Assembly (NCBI RefSeq): GCF_001625215.2
Contig: NC_030383.2
Span: forward strand, 7,576,779-7,640,778
DNA: 64,000 nucleotides
DNA from: Daucus carota subsp. sativus
Taxonomy: Eukaryota > Streptophyta > Magnoliopsida > Apiales > Apiaceae
Direction of reading: 5' to 3'
Within the stretch, counting starts at the first letter, position 1. Each line of letters begins with the position of its first letter. This document shows, one piece after another, positions 45,201-57,047 of this stretch. The translations under genes were made by a program, and so were the position numbers. The notes beneath the pieces are model-generated. The model did no database searches and was not told where the DNA came from. It was given only the letters and a program-made list of their open reading frames with translations.

Positions 45201-47597
45201 ATATTGCGGAAGGAGAGTATAGTGGCTTACGTTAACAAGAGTGTGTACAGAATGAGCCGAGTACAGGAAACAGGTTATATGTCTTCAATCAGCATTTTCA
45301 TGAGAGGAAAAGTTAGATGCAAAACGAATCTACTGATTTCAACTACGTCAAGTGTAAACACGGAAGTTTGCTTTACGATCAATGCACCTCAATGTGTCCA
45401 ATCATAGATACCCCTCTTCCGTTGGTAACAGTAGTTTGAGGGTTCAAGCATCATGAGAGGCATGTGTGTGCACACGTCAGACATAAAGGGCAGAAACATA
45501 GAAAGATGACAATTTGAAATGAATATGCTTCAGGCACGAGTTACTCGACATGACTGTCTTTATATTAACAAATGCAAAACATCACTATATTTTTTTTTTG
45601 CCAACATCACTATATTTACTTAGTTTTGAACTCACAAGTCTACATCAACATTTAAGAAAGCATGTATATGTTGAACTTACAACACAAACTCTCTCTTTTA
45701 TATTTAGTCCCTCTTCCATTCCCATAACTCGAAGGTATATCAGCCTACACAATATAACGAGAGAAATTAGAATGAAAAAAGAAGAAGTTTATAAATGGAT
45801 TTAAACTATATAAAAATATACTATAATAATTACAATTTTTGTGACTGTACAACAAAGAATGCTTATATTTTTCATGTGAAGTAATAATATCTAAGCATAA
45901 TAATAACAACCCTATGCATTGACTGCTAATAACAATATGCTAGGAAGCAAAGAGCCTATATAAACTTATCTATTTTATGAGATTTACGAAGTTGTCACAC
46001 TCTTGACATATATTCAGTATATGTCTACATCATCATCCCGCCTAGTACCTCACTGTCAATGTAGATCGAAGGGTAAATCTTGCTAAGTCAAAAGTTACGA
46101 ATTACGGAAGCTAAGCTTAGTTAGTATCTCTTGCAAATCATCCATATAATGTCGTTTTTTTCAATGAAAAGCTTGCATTTAATAAAAGCCATCATGTATT
46201 GAAGCATATATCTTGATCCCTTATTATCTGTTCTTAGCAACCACGACTGGGGACTGCTATGAAACAGTTTGGGATGTTTCTTATTTAAAGAAGGTGAAAA
46301 AATAGATATAACATTCGGAATCACAACAACATAAGAAGGTGATAAAGCGGAGAGACAAGGTCTAATAAGATTGGATACTTAAAAAGCCATATATTCGAAA
46401 AATGTGAAAACACAAAGACTATCAGACCCGACAAATGATATAAATATAAAATGAATTCATGCAACACTAGGACGAGCAACTAAAGACGATATTGAAACGC
46501 AAGTACAAGATCTTATGGAGGAGTAAACCTGTGCCATGCTTGCTCGTAACTGAATATTGAACTTTTCATAAGCTTTACAGTAGGAGCCTCACTAGTTCCA
46601 TCTGTATCATAGTTACTTCTAAAATTGAACAGAAAACCAAGACAAAAGTAGTACAAGGAAAGAACAGATGGGCATACCATTTTGCTGCAAAGCAGCCAAA
46701 AAGCCTTCTTCACTTTTAGTGCTTGTATAAATCACTTGAGGTTTTGCTTGGTATTTAACTGAGGTAGAGTCGGCTAGAAGTTAAGAAGATAGAATTACAG
46801 AAAGTAGCATGCTAAAGAAACATGTCACAACAAATTCTGCTTTATCATATTAACAGTTATGCATATAATATCATAGGGATGATTTTAACTTCTTCATTTC
46901 TACTTTATAAGCAGTAGACAGCAGAACCTGGATTGGGATAAATATATGACCAATTAATCTCCTACCTATATCAAGTAGAGAAAAGTCAGAGCTCCCATCT
47001 TCCCAGAAGTCTGTAACGTAAAGGTGGCGGATACTAGAATCATAATAAGAAACTCCAACTCTGGTGAAATGCTTTGTTAGTTATATATATTATACAGGGA
47101 AGATGCTATACTGAAAAATTAAGGAATAAAAGAGTAGTTACAGTAATAAACACATTTATAGGCAAACTATCATACTAAGACAAACAATAATCATAGGAAC
47201 TATTTTACAAAACGGTCAAAGAATTTGCTTACCTATGGCCATGCACAATGCACGCCATATAAACCTGTATTGTCGGTCACAGACAAGATATGAATTATTA
47301 CACTGATAGCAATAAACATGTTAAAACTATACTATTCATGTATAGGGAATACAGTGTAGATGTTATGTAGCAATTACTACAAAGTAATAAATTGCTTGAG
47401 ATTTTGATGATTGGCTGATTGCAATGGCACAGCACACTTGTGTAGTCTCCCTGAATCATCTTATCAAGTATACTTTGTAGTTATATAATGAAATCAACTT
47501 TCAGGGTAATTAATTCACATATGTTATGATAGTAAGCAGATCAATATCAACCACCTATCTCTGGTAATTACTTTCTAGATTCAGCAAATTTCATTGA

Positions 47598-47639
<42 letters not shown>

Positions 47640-47967
47640 GAAATAGGTTTCTAGGTTTATGAAAAGAGATTGTATTGATGACCAATCATTAAATTGCATT
47701 TTGTTTCTAAGCTTCAGAGTCATCTAGGTTCTGATCAACCACACAAGCAAAATATGGCTGAAAATCTCACCAAGTATGTACAGGAAAAATTTTGAGTGTG
47801 ATTAAAGATTATGAAAATAAAACAGAAAAACTCAAAAAAGTGATGCTTATGCAATGCAACCACATAATTAACATTAGTGAAAGAATATAATGCCCACATG
47901 TGACATAAATTGAGATGATTCAACATGTTACCTGACTTGTGGTTGATGTTTCGTCGACTTCCTCCAT
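36233..47967 (-). CDS. MSH5: MSH5, meiotic MutS homologue
   Basis: Thirty-four exons give one frame of 808 residues, close to the family length: 47932-47967, 47233-47264, 46966-47060, 46678-46758, 46529-46601, 45681-45744, 45045-45196, 44831-44932, 44722-44749, 44603-44634, 44457-44514, 44110-44196, 43891-43947, 43040-43141, 42884-42928, 42508-42585, 42383-42433, 42191-42272, 41972-42045, 41779-41878, 41048-41144, 40876-40965, 40691-40755, 40524-40582, 40048-40124, 39855-39941, 39659-39720, 39475-39536, 38753-38806, 37898-37983, 37504-37535, 37398-37421, 36405-36520, 36233-36319. Motifs: [18 protein letters not shown], Walker A GPNYSGKS (568-575), [11 protein letters not shown], Walker B LLDEFGKG (644-651), VCTHLTE. 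MSH5 pairs with MSH4 on meiotic chromosomes to stabilise crossover intermediates; it lacks the mismatch-reading N-terminal domain. Three introns have non-GT-AG ends (see findings). The leader is spliced: an acceptor lies 18 bases above the ATG. Confidence 0.94.
40259..40336 (-). pseudogene. Partial duplicate of MSH5 exon 26 inside intron 24
   Basis: About 70 bases match 39908-39980, which spans the 5' part of exon 26 and its upstream intron. Shared text includes ATGGGAAGCAAGCAT, AATATTTTGTTCA and, in the intron, ACTCTTTAATC. The copy keeps the exon start but breaks off after the ACTGC that follows the KHMT codons (here KHVT) and then diverges into AAAGGTGTG. It could be spliced by mistake as a pseudo-exon. 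Confidence 0.8.
44197..44456 (-). other. MSH5 intron 11: U12-type, GT-GG termini
   Basis: The donor GTATCCTTT is a full U12 5' splice-site consensus. A branch-site match TCTTTAAC lies 13 bases from the 3' end. The conserved protein frame requires exon 12 to start at ATATCATTC, so the intron ends ACCCGG rather than in AG. Any AG-ending alternative introduces a stop codon or loses conserved residues. Confidence 0.7.
47600..47638. repeat. (CA)n-(TA)n microsatellite
   Basis: About 15 CA units followed by a short TA run in MSH5 intron 1. Confidence 0.9.
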
Positions 47968-49180
47968 ATCTGATGCTCCTAATTCCTGTCATACAAATAA
48001 AATACAGCCAAAATTGTTTCATCATGTTTGTGGGAGTACAAACACACTATATTCTTACCCAGCTACCAGTTGTGTGGATATCTAATTTACGCACCAACTT
48101 AGATTGATAAAACAAAATTTGTCTAGCGCCCTGTTGTTGAAACTCAGAATTCCATTAATAGAAAACACTTAAGTGGTCTGGCGCCATGGAGAATGTTTCT
48201 TTCTTGTTTAATAAAGTTTATGAAATGTGCCCCTGCAGTTATTCTAAATAAATTTCAAATCTACTGGTATTTGAAGCTAGACTCTGATTTCCATCAATCA
48301 TATAGCAGAAACTAAGAGTTAACTCAAATACTAGATGAGTTTCAAGAATAACAATCAGGTGCTACACAGAAATTTCTTAAACATCCTGGGCTACCAATTG
48401 AATGTAAATCATAACACAAGGCATAATACATGACAAACGTGCAATATGTTGTTGTCATCTGATTAGGCTCTTACTAACATACAACAAAAGCAATTTAAAA
48501 GTCTAGACATAAATCAACAAGGAAATAAAAAGTTGCCAAACGTAGCAGCATACAGTAAACTGTTTTCTTCCATCTAAACATTAGCTGCTCGGAGAAATTA
48601 CCCTAAATCAATGTTAATTAACCGTGAACAAAACGATATATCCTGGTATAAAGCTCACGCTCTCTCACTACCAGATACAAATTAAATCCGCAAACACGAA
48701 ATCAAAAGACGTGTACAGGTTTCGCACATCAGTACATCAAACAGCTCCAAGCGTCTGATTGCAGGCCACGATTCCTCTCGTCAACATAATATAAGCGTCA
48801 CAACATTGAGTTAAAATTAATTATAAGCAGTAGGTTGTGCAAAATCAATAAAGGTAAGTAAACACTAGAGCTATAAGAACTAAAATAACAAACATGTAGA
48901 GTGCGCAGTGAAATTAAGTAAAATGAATTGAAGATATATAGAACGTTATGAACATAAAAAACAGTGAAGATTGGGAAGACCTGGCAGGTTAATCTCGCGG
49001 AGAAAAGAACTATGCGATTCGATTGCAATTGCGATCGAGATCGAGTAGAAGAAAGAGTTACAGAATTTACTGTTCCGAGAGTGTGTGTTTTGAAGTTGAA
49101 GAAGCTGTTGATCGGACTTTCCCGGGTTAGCTTTATGTAGAAAAGACGCGAGGCACAAAAATTGTTCTAAACAACGACTT
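47968..49180 (-). promoter_or_regulatory. MSH5 5' leader, leader intron and promoter (tentative)
   Basis: The exon holding the start codon begins at 47985 after TTTGTATGACAG. A donor-like GTAAAT at 49070 could end a first non-coding exon around 49071-49160. Between them is AT-rich sequence with no coding block. The transcription start was not determined. Confidence 0.35.
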
Positions 49181-49201
49181 CCGTACCGTTCAAAAAACTT
49201 A

Positions 49202-49513
49202 CTCCCTCCGTCCCAGTCAATTCTATACAGTTTCCTTTTTGGGTCGTCCCATCATTTCTATACATTCCAAAAATAGTAATTTTTAATAATATAAAACACT
49301 ATTACACCTACTACATTCCTCCACTATCTTCATTCTATAATAATATAAACACTATTACACCCACTACTTTCCTCCACTATCTCAAATCTATCATTAAATA
49401 TAAATGGGTCCCACCACTTCACCCATTTTTCCTCTAACTTTACTCACTTTTTACACTTTTTCTTGGTCTCCGTGTCCAAACCATTTGTATATAAATCACC
49501 GGGACGGAGGGAG
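49202..49513. mobile_element. Stowaway MITE
   Basis: Termini CTCCCTCCGTCCC and GGGACGGAGGGAG are flanked by TA (49200-49201 and 49514-49515). The 312-bp interior resembles the element at 5108-5388 (TTTCTTTACA/TTTCTATACA text near the left end, GGGTCCCACCACTT internally), so both belong to one family. Confidence 0.9.
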
Positions 49514-49526
49514 TATTACAGGACCC

Positions 49527-49772
49527 TGACAGTGTCAATTTCGGGTAATGGTACGTGTTTGTGTCAGCAATCGTGTCGATTTCAGGTCAAGTTAAAATCA
49601 CTTAAAATTAAATAAAATTGAAAATTGAAGTTATTAGAAAAGAAATTCTACTTTCGGGTCATTTCGGGTCCATTTCGTGTTAATCGGGTGATTTTTGGGT
49701 CACTTTCGGGTTTTGTCTCAGTAAATCGAGTTACGGGTTCGGGTCGGGTTTGTGTCATGTTTGCCACTGCCT
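49527..49772. repeat. GGGTCA-rich MITE-like repeat, copy 1
   Basis: It shares a long ordered series with 63385-63598: GTGTCAGCAATCG, CTAAAATCACTTAAAATT or close to it, GAAGTTATTAGAAA, GGTCATTTCGGGT, GGGTCACTTTCGGGTTTTG and CTCAGTAAATCG. Copy 2 keeps clean ends. This copy's outer ends are degraded. Confidence 0.8.
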
Positions 49773-50218
49773 TACTTGCGTAGATTTTTTCCCCAACAAA
49801 AAATCGACTTCACTCACGTAGTAATTATAAATTTCTGTATGCACATAAATTATTTAATTAAAATTAATTATAATAAAAAAAGTGCAGAATTTGGGACACC
49901 CTATTATATATATTTAAGTAGCGCTATATCCACAAAATTGGATAGTACAAAATTTTGTAAAAAAATGACGTGGCTGCTGAGGTAGAATGTTTTAAGAATT
50001 TATTTGATATATGTCTATAAAAATTTTGATTTTCTATGAATTTGTAGGAGATAGAGTTGTTTGGTTGGGAAAAGTATGGGAATAAATATTACTAAGCATG
50101 GGATATGAGGAAAAAATTTTAAAAATATTTAAAATAATTTTTCATGAGGAACCCACACCATCCATCGTGGACTAATAAGAATATTTCCTTTACTGCAGAC
50201 TAAGTCAACTTCCATTTT

Positions 50219-50333
50219 TTTTTTTACAAATATGACTTATAGCCTTACAAATGAGTATCTATTCTACGAAACTCTTGGGGTGAGCCAGGGTCGAACCCAG
50301 GACGTGGGACGACAGAGGATAAGCTCTTTACCA
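50219..50333 (-). mobile_element. tRNA-derived SINE with 12-bp target duplication
   Basis: On the minus strand an A-box-like head (GGTAAAGAGCTTATCC), a B box (GGGTTCGACCC) and a body ending in a poly-A run are flanked by AACTTCCATTTT at 50207-50218 and 50334-50345. Order and tail direction agree with SINE retroposition. The body after the B box (GATACTCATTTGTAAGGC) matches the element at about 53655. Confidence 0.8.
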
Positions 50334-50485
50334 AACTTCCATTTTAATCGTGAACCAATGTAAAAATATTTTCTTTGCAGAAGCAGACTCCCATCTTACG
50401 ATTCCATGTTTAGGCATTTTTACCAATAAATTAAACATTCTACAAGAATCACATTACTGAAATCCGATAAACTATGAGTGCTTAT

Positions 50486-51452
50486 TAGGGGTGAGCAAAA
50501 AACCGAATAAATCCGAAACCGAAACCGAAACCGCTAAAAATCACTATAAACCGATCCGTATAAAACCGAACCGAAACCGAAACCGAAAATTTAAAAACCG
50601 AACCCGAAACCGATTATTCGGTTCCGGTTATAGCTAGGAACCGATCCGAAAAAAACCGAACCGATCCGATTTTTAAAATAATTATAATATTTATATAATA
50701 TTTATAGTTTATATTGAGCTTATTATATAAATATTTATTTATATAATATTTATAGTCCTGGTTATTTGATTTGCTTACAATACTGATTGTTTCATTTGCC
50801 CGTTCCTGTTGGTGTTACACATTATTGCATTCCTCAAGCTTGCTGATGGCAAAATTTAAAGGCCGTTTGGATGAGATTAAAATAAGTGTTTTTTGCTTAA
50901 AATAAAAAAATGAAGTAGAAGTCGACTTATATTTGCCTGCCAAACCACCTAAGTTTAGACATTCCTAGTACAAGTTTTATATATTAATCACGGAACTTTG
51001 TGTGTCTTCATTATTCTGTGTCTTATAATTAAAACCCGAAGATCTTTAGTTGCCTTTGCATGTTTCTGTTGATTGTTGCATGTCTTATTGTTATGCTTGT
51101 GATTGTGCATTTTATTCCTTGGAAGTACTGACTATTGCTGGCAACAACATGCATTAGTGATCAGACAGCAAACTGAATTAAATTTGTATTAATATTTATG
51201 TAAATTTTGGATGGAAGCATAATTTTTAGTTAAGTTTTAATTACTCATGTATAATAATTCTTTTTTTCTTTTTTTCATGCGGTTTTATAACCGAAACCGA
51301 ACCGATAGAAACCGAATCCGAGATTTTGGAACCGAAACCGAATCCGAGGATGAGGTTGCGGTTGAGGTTTTCGATTCTTAAAACCGAGGGGATGCGGTTC
51401 CGGTTGCGGTTTTATCCGAAAACCGCACCGAACCCGCATCCGCTCTCCCCTA
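50486..51452. mobile_element. hAT-type non-autonomous element, 967 bp, TSD GTGCTTAT
   Basis: Ends TAGGGGTGAGC and CTCCCCTA with perfect 8-bp duplications GTGCTTAT (50478-50485 and 51453-51460). Both subterminal zones are packed with direct and inverted AACCGAAACCGA motifs, the kind of arrays that transposases bind. The centre is unrelated non-coding sequence. A smaller MITE-like insertion (GGCCGTTTGG...CCAAACCACC) may be nested at about 50871-50950. Confidence 0.88.
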
Positions 51453-51945
51453 GTGCTTATCCGAGTTATGGTAGAATACCTTGATTATGCAGATATTTCT
51501 ACTAAAAAAACAAAACAAAAATAAACCCCCAATAGTAAGAGCTGCTTAATTTTGCTGACTTCTGAAATCCCATTGTATCTAAGGTGTTTTGTCTAAACTG
51601 ATACATCTTGAAATGTTTATAATTTGCCAGACCAGCCAACTTCCTTTGGAGGCCTTGGTCAAAATTTTCCAGGGAAGGGACTTCAAACAGAGAAGGGAAA
51701 AAAAAGAAACAATCAAACCAAAGTCTCAATTGAAATAAAACCATGAAAATTAAGGAAGGTGCACTACATATTTAAAGAGTGCATATATAAAAAGGTGGAG
51801 TTTATGAACATGCACCGTTACACTTTTAACAGTGACTAATGAGTATTTCATTCTAATTTCTAAGAATATATGATCAATGCAATAATATACACTTTCATTG
51901 CAATAATATACACTTGAATTCTAAAAAATAGGCGATCCACTTTCA

Positions 51946-54337
51946 TCAGGGAATATAATACATAGGATTTGGCAGCTTGAAAGATCGAGCAGCCATTGCA
52001 GATCCTAGCAAGTCACTCCATTGATCTCCCGAGTTCCCATGAATACGATAGCCTTGTTCAATCATTTTGTGCCTCTTCTCAGACTTGAATTGTGTTGCAG
52101 TTTTCTTTTGGTCCTCAGCACCTCTACAAGTTCATTTAAAACTTATAACATTAGTAAATTTTTCCACACACAATAAAATTTATTTCAGAGCTTGAAAACA
52201 ATTTAACTTGATAAAGTTAAATATTATGTTGTCACTTGCTACTCAGTTGCTTGTAATTTTTTAGGAAACTAACTAGACTTTCCAACTTCCTATCTAAAAC
52301 AAAACCAGACTTAATGCTAGAATAGACTCATAGATATAAATATGCTCTATTTTAGCACCAAAAAGTTGTTTTGTATTGTTAAAACAGAACTTGGACATTT
52401 AGCAAAAAACCAGAACTTAGACACCAGTGTATGACTCCATTTATAGCTTAGATTTATCTGCTAATATATAATTAAATATTAACCCATTTTCTCATTGTCA
52501 CAGATAGTAACAGATATCTAATTCTGTGTTTCCGCATATAGAACCTAGTCCCCAGGTATGCTGTTTTCTATATGTTTTTGGCCGTGCACAGGATTCATAA
52601 GTTCCAAATCTGGTTTCATATATAGGGTACGGAGCTAATTTAGGTGGAAAGACATCCCTGTGGAAGCTATCATTGATTCATGTCGTCAATTACATAGAAT
52701 AATAAGCATGTTAAATGTCTGGTGAATCTTATTTAGGTTAAAATAACCATTATGTTTCCAACTTCTTAAAGGAACTCAGACATCACTGATGTTGTGTTTG
52801 GTTGATATTAATAAGACTAGGGAATGGAAAGAAATTTGAACTACATCATGGGTTAATGTTTATAATTATGATCCCTTCCTATACTCAATTTCTAATCACT
52901 TAGTCCCCCGAACTGAGAAGGCATGCTCCATTCTCCATCATTTTTTACCCAAATTTCATCACAAAACATTTGCACTCCCTTGATTATTTTTCTCAAATCT
53001 TCCCTCCTAAATCCTACCTTCATTGTTTCCCTTTCACTTCATCCATTACATTCTCCCGAATCAAACACAACATTAGTATATGAAACAAGGACAAACTAAC
53101 ACTAATCATTGATTCTACATGTAAATACCAAGAATTCAATAATGCAATATTTGAACTAGAGCAAATGTCTAAACAGTAATTTTCATGTACTCACCTCAAT
53201 ATGAGGTCATCCCAACCATGGAATCCGCTTCTATTCAGGTTCTCAACTGTAACCATTCGGCGCATTTCACTGCGTCCAGTCAGCAAGAAAACCTTAAAAC
53301 CAAACTTTACAACTTCCTCATATAGCTTCAAGCTGGACCTGATTGCCTGTGCTATTCCATTGTCCACCCATTTGTCAAACGCCTCGCTATCAAACACCTC
53401 TAGTCTGCAAAGTTTCATTACAACCAACATAAATATATATATATATATGTAGACATAAACAGCTGCATAAAAAAAATTGAGATTCCTTAACAACATAAAT
53501 AAAACTTCCTGGATTGTCCGCACCTATAGTAAAATTACAATTTTTCATAATCCGTCAATCCAACTAGTCCATTGGCAATCATTAGATATATCAAATATGA
53601 AATGCCCATGGTTCAATTAAATTAAATCTCGACTATTTACAAAATTAACATGTTCTAAGACATCCGGGTTCGATTCTCGCTCACTCTGAGAAGTATTGGA
53701 ACATATACTCATTTAAAGGCGTATTAAATTGTCAAAAAAAACCCATTTCTAAACATTCCAACCCCAAACCCCTAAAAAAAACAATCATCTAATAAGATCA
53801 AAAGCCCTTGATCACATTACATCAATGAACATGTGAAAATAGCAGAACAACATAATCAGAATTAAAAAAAAAAGTAAATAATAATGTAAACAAGAGAGAT
53901 AGGAAAAAAATATACCCATAACCATGATCAGCATAGTAAGGAAGATTAGAAAGCAAAGTCTCATCCACATCAAACACCCAAATATCCTTCCCATCCCCTC
54001 TCAATTCCACACTTGAAGCATACAAAATAGCCTCATCAGCCACCCTTTCAAGGTCAACTTCATACCCCCTTTTAGTCATATAATCCTTCACATAATCTCC
54101 ACATTCTTGAGGAATAGTTCTCCATGGGCTCAAATTATTAGACTCCACAGCAAATCTCCAGCTAGTACAATGTAAAGTAACATCATCATCAGCTGATGAT
54201 AACAATGGTGTTTCTTTCACATGGGTTTCAAGAATCAAGGGCCTTGGAAGAGTGTGAGGGTCGAACGTTTCTTGACAGATGGATACATAAATTAGAGACG
54301 AAAACAGCAAGAGTCGAAGAGAAGTATACATGGTCAT
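51946..54337 (-). CDS. HAD class-B acid phosphatase (acid phosphatase 1 / vegetative storage protein family)
   Basis: Three exons join in frame into 269 residues: 53916-54337, 53195-53404 and 51946-52123, all GT-AG. The start MTMYTSLRLLLFSS opens a signal peptide that ends near ICQ, so the protein is secreted or vacuolar. HAD motifs are in order: I, VFDVDETLL (two catalytic Asp residues); II, LLTGRSE; III, the Lys of TQFKSEKR; IV, GNSGDQWSDL. The family block CTSWRFAVESNNLSPW is present early. These enzymes release phosphate from organic phosphates at acidic pH; the vegetative storage members have lost a catalytic Asp, but here it is kept, so activity is expected. Met at 54331 is an alternative start. 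Intron 2 carries a MITE and intron 1 a SINE. Confidence 0.92.
52791..53071. mobile_element. MITE in acid phosphatase intron 2
   Basis: Ends GTTGTGTTTGGTTGAT and ATCAAACACAAC-like (inverted GTTGTGTTTGATTCGG) bound a 281-bp non-coding block. The target duplication is not clear; the superfamily is probably hAT or PIF. Confidence 0.6.
53652..53741 (+). mobile_element. 5'-truncated SINE copy in acid phosphatase intron 1
   Basis: It has a B box GGGTTCGATTCTC, then GAAGTATTGGAACATATACTCATTTAAAGGC and a poly-A tail at about 53732-53741. It shares GCTCAC and ATACTCATTT-AAGGC order with the SINE at 50219-50333, so it belongs to the same family. The A-box half is missing. TTCTAA-ACAT occurs on both sides as a possible duplication. 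Confidence 0.6.
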
Positions 54338-55922
54338 GCAATACAAAAGAGATGATCTTTGTACAGGATAATACTTGTATTAATGGACAGGAAAAGTGAA
54401 AAAAGTAAAGGAGTTTTGGTGGTGTTTGATGGAGAGAAAGATGATGGAAATAGCACACTTTTGAAATTGTTGTAACTTGTCTTGAATAGATGGTCAAGTA
54501 TACTTTCACTACAGCCTCTACAGGTGTGTTGTATTTGTATGTATTGCCAATGTGTATGTACAGAAGGACAGGGTACCGCGTGTTTGCTTAGCCAATAAGG
54601 AGCTTTATCGAAATACGTGTTGGGAACTGTGTTATCCAATCGGCGTGCTCCACGACATCTATTTTTTTAATTTAAATGAAAATACTTCGCAAGTGTTGGG
54701 ATTAGTTGTTGCATATTCTAATATTCTATGCCCACGCTGGGCGGGCAATTTCCCTGCAGGGAAATAAAATAAGTATTGAAGTTTTTATATTTTTGTGGAA
54801 AAATAGATATAAAATTATTTGTTATATTCTATTATCTTTTATTTAATTTTATTGATTAAAATATCTTAAAAAATTTGATACCCAGAATAACTATATATAT
54901 ATTTATTATTATTTATTTGAATGATGATATTACTATTTGTCGAATAAAATTAAGAAATATGATAAGTTGTTATAGATAGAAATTTACTTCCTCTGTCTCC
55001 TGGATAGTATATATTGGAGAACGGGGACGTGACACGAACTTTAATACTCCTTTAAAGTGTAGTTCAACTACAGCAGTTGTACAATCTATTATTAATTTTT
55101 TTTCTAAATTAAAGTTTGGATATTATTTTTTTATATAAACAAAGAAAATCTCAAAAAAAAAGTTGGAACACAGGGAGTAACTTGGTATGAAATCACATAT
55201 TTATCTGGTCTAAAAATAAGTTGGGATTTATGTTTTGTTTAGTTTGTTTCTTTTTTCAGGATATTTTGAAAACTAGGTGTTTTTGACTTCCTGTTATCAG
55301 TATTCTTTTTTAATTCATTTAAACTTCCTTCATCAGTATTTTTTTCTAATTCATTTAAATTTTATTGTCTAAACATCCGGAATTGTGCTACGATTCATCT
55401 GCGTAGACATTAAAAAAAAAGGTGCTCTTAGTCAGCCCAATCAAACTCTTAGTTGGGCCAAATATATCAGACTATACGAAATGAAAGTTCATAGGATTTT
55501 TAATCTTTGCTGGACCGAGGAGGTTGGACTGTGTCTGACACAGTTTTAAATAGTTTCAAAAGTTACAACCCAACCGCTAGCCCAGTAATTCAACTGTAAC
55601 ACTAGTCACTACCGTAAACTGTAATGTCTGGACCTGGTTTGGAGTTTCTAAGAAGAGTTCATCAATAAAATATTTCTGCCAGTGCCATTCAAAAATTAAT
55701 AAATATTTTATTTTTTTAATTACCTAACGAATGTGAATATTATTTCTTCTTGAAAGAAAATGGATTTCATTAATTACTAGAATCAAACCGTAGAGTCTCC
55801 AACAATAACGATGGAATAGGCGTGAAAAAGTTTGACAATTCAGCAAATAAGCTATTCTACCCATCTCAATTCTCATATGCTGCTTTGTTTGCCTGCCTTT
55901 TAACGAACAAAATAGAATAATT
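54338..55922. other. Intergenic, no gene recognised
   Basis: It contains the acid phosphatase promoter (not resolvable) and AT-rich DNA. A degenerate Stowaway-like element lies at 54987-55177 (see separate entry). The short GGGCGGGC spot near 54737 is unexplained. Confidence 0.4.
54987..55177. mobile_element. Degenerate Stowaway-like MITE
   Basis: Ends CTTCCTCTGTCTCC and GGAACACAGGGAG face each other, and TA flanks both sides. The termini have decayed from the usual CTCCCTCCGT form. Confidence 0.5.
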
Positions 55923-56249
55923 CTAATCTAGAATGGAAAATCCTTCTGCAGCTATCAAAGAGATGACCAGCCAGTTTGCTTGAGTATGATGGATGCCTCG
56001 AACCGTGAGGAGAGAGTCGGACTCGACGAGAACATTACGAAATGGCAGAGATTGAAGCCAACAGAGACCTCGGTGAATTGCATTTGTTTCAGCTTCAAGA
56101 ACACTACCGGGGCCTAAGGTACATGAGATACAAACAGCAAGAAACTTACCTTCATGATCATGGTCTCTAAGAAGCATACCAGTAGAGAATTCATCAGCAC
56201 CAGTATGGATGGGGACATCCATATTTAGATTTAACAAACAGTTTTTCAT
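55923..56249 (-). pseudogene. RNase H-like (RVT_3) fragment of a plant LINE
   Basis: A 108-residue frame shows GMLLRDHD, LEAETNAIHRGLCW and VLVESDSL, the spacing of the RNase H domain found at the C terminus of plant non-LTR retrotransposon proteins. The Glu and second Asp are kept (ETNAIH, ESDS); the first Asp is uncertain. No reverse transcriptase lies upstream on the same strand, so this is a fragment. A domesticated single-domain gene is possible but there is no other support. Confidence 0.7.
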
Positions 56250-56445
56250 CTGCTTTTCAACAAAAAATTATTGTTGTTGTTTGCAACAGCAATCCGAAAC
56301 AGTACCTTAACTTAAAACTGAAGAGGTTTTGAGCTCCAATCCATAGCAACAATGTGACCGATTAAGACAATTATTTTTATTCTAAACTAATTTGATTAAT
56401 AAAATATTCTTTTCTCTATTTGGATACATATCTTTATACTCATTT

Positions 56446-56777
56446 GGCCCTGTTTGGGGATTAGCTGCTAGCGGTTAGTTGTTAGCGGATTGAATTAAAT
56501 GTTTTGACTAGCTCATTGAAATAGATTTTTTGACTAGCGGATTGGATTAGCGGTTTATTGTAAAACTGTTTGATAAATAGCTGTTTGATTAGCTTTTTGT
56601 GACACATATCAAAACCTCTAACCCAAAAAGCTCCTCGCTTTTTAAAAATTAGTTTTTTGAGCCAAAACCTCTATTTCGATCCGCTAACCACCAAACACTA
56701 GCATTAGCGGATTGAAATGGTTAACCTCTAAACCACCACAAACCTTTGCCCCAAACCTCTAACTTCCAAACAAGGCC
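56446..56777. mobile_element. MITE with GGCCCTGTTTGG / CCAAACAAGGCC ends
   Basis: A 332-bp non-coding element with inverted ends and internal inverted copies of GATTAGCGG / CCGCTAA. ATTT lies directly on both flanks (56442-56445 and 56778-56781). It belongs to the common plant GGCCTTGTTTGG group. It sits about 270 bases beyond the ERF stop codon. Confidence 0.7.
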
Positions 56778-57047
56778 ATTTTCTGTTCTACTAATAATAA
56801 TTCAAATAAATTGTACAGTAATTTACTAGATCGGAGCAGACGAGCAGTCACTGCCACCAGACTTTACTTACACTTTCAAATCAATCCTGCTCAAATTTCT
56901 CAGCAGTGCAGAAATTAAGAGATGAACCTTCAATTTATATAGCTGTACCGATGAAAACAGACCATAATCAATCGAAAAATGAATACTACTAACAATACAC
57001 TTACATTGCTTCCACTATTATACACTGCTTCTACTCATCATCGTCTT

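Noticed and set aside
51502..51744. 80-codon frame downstream of the acid phosphatase
   Set aside because: No recognisable domain; likely 3' flanking sequence.
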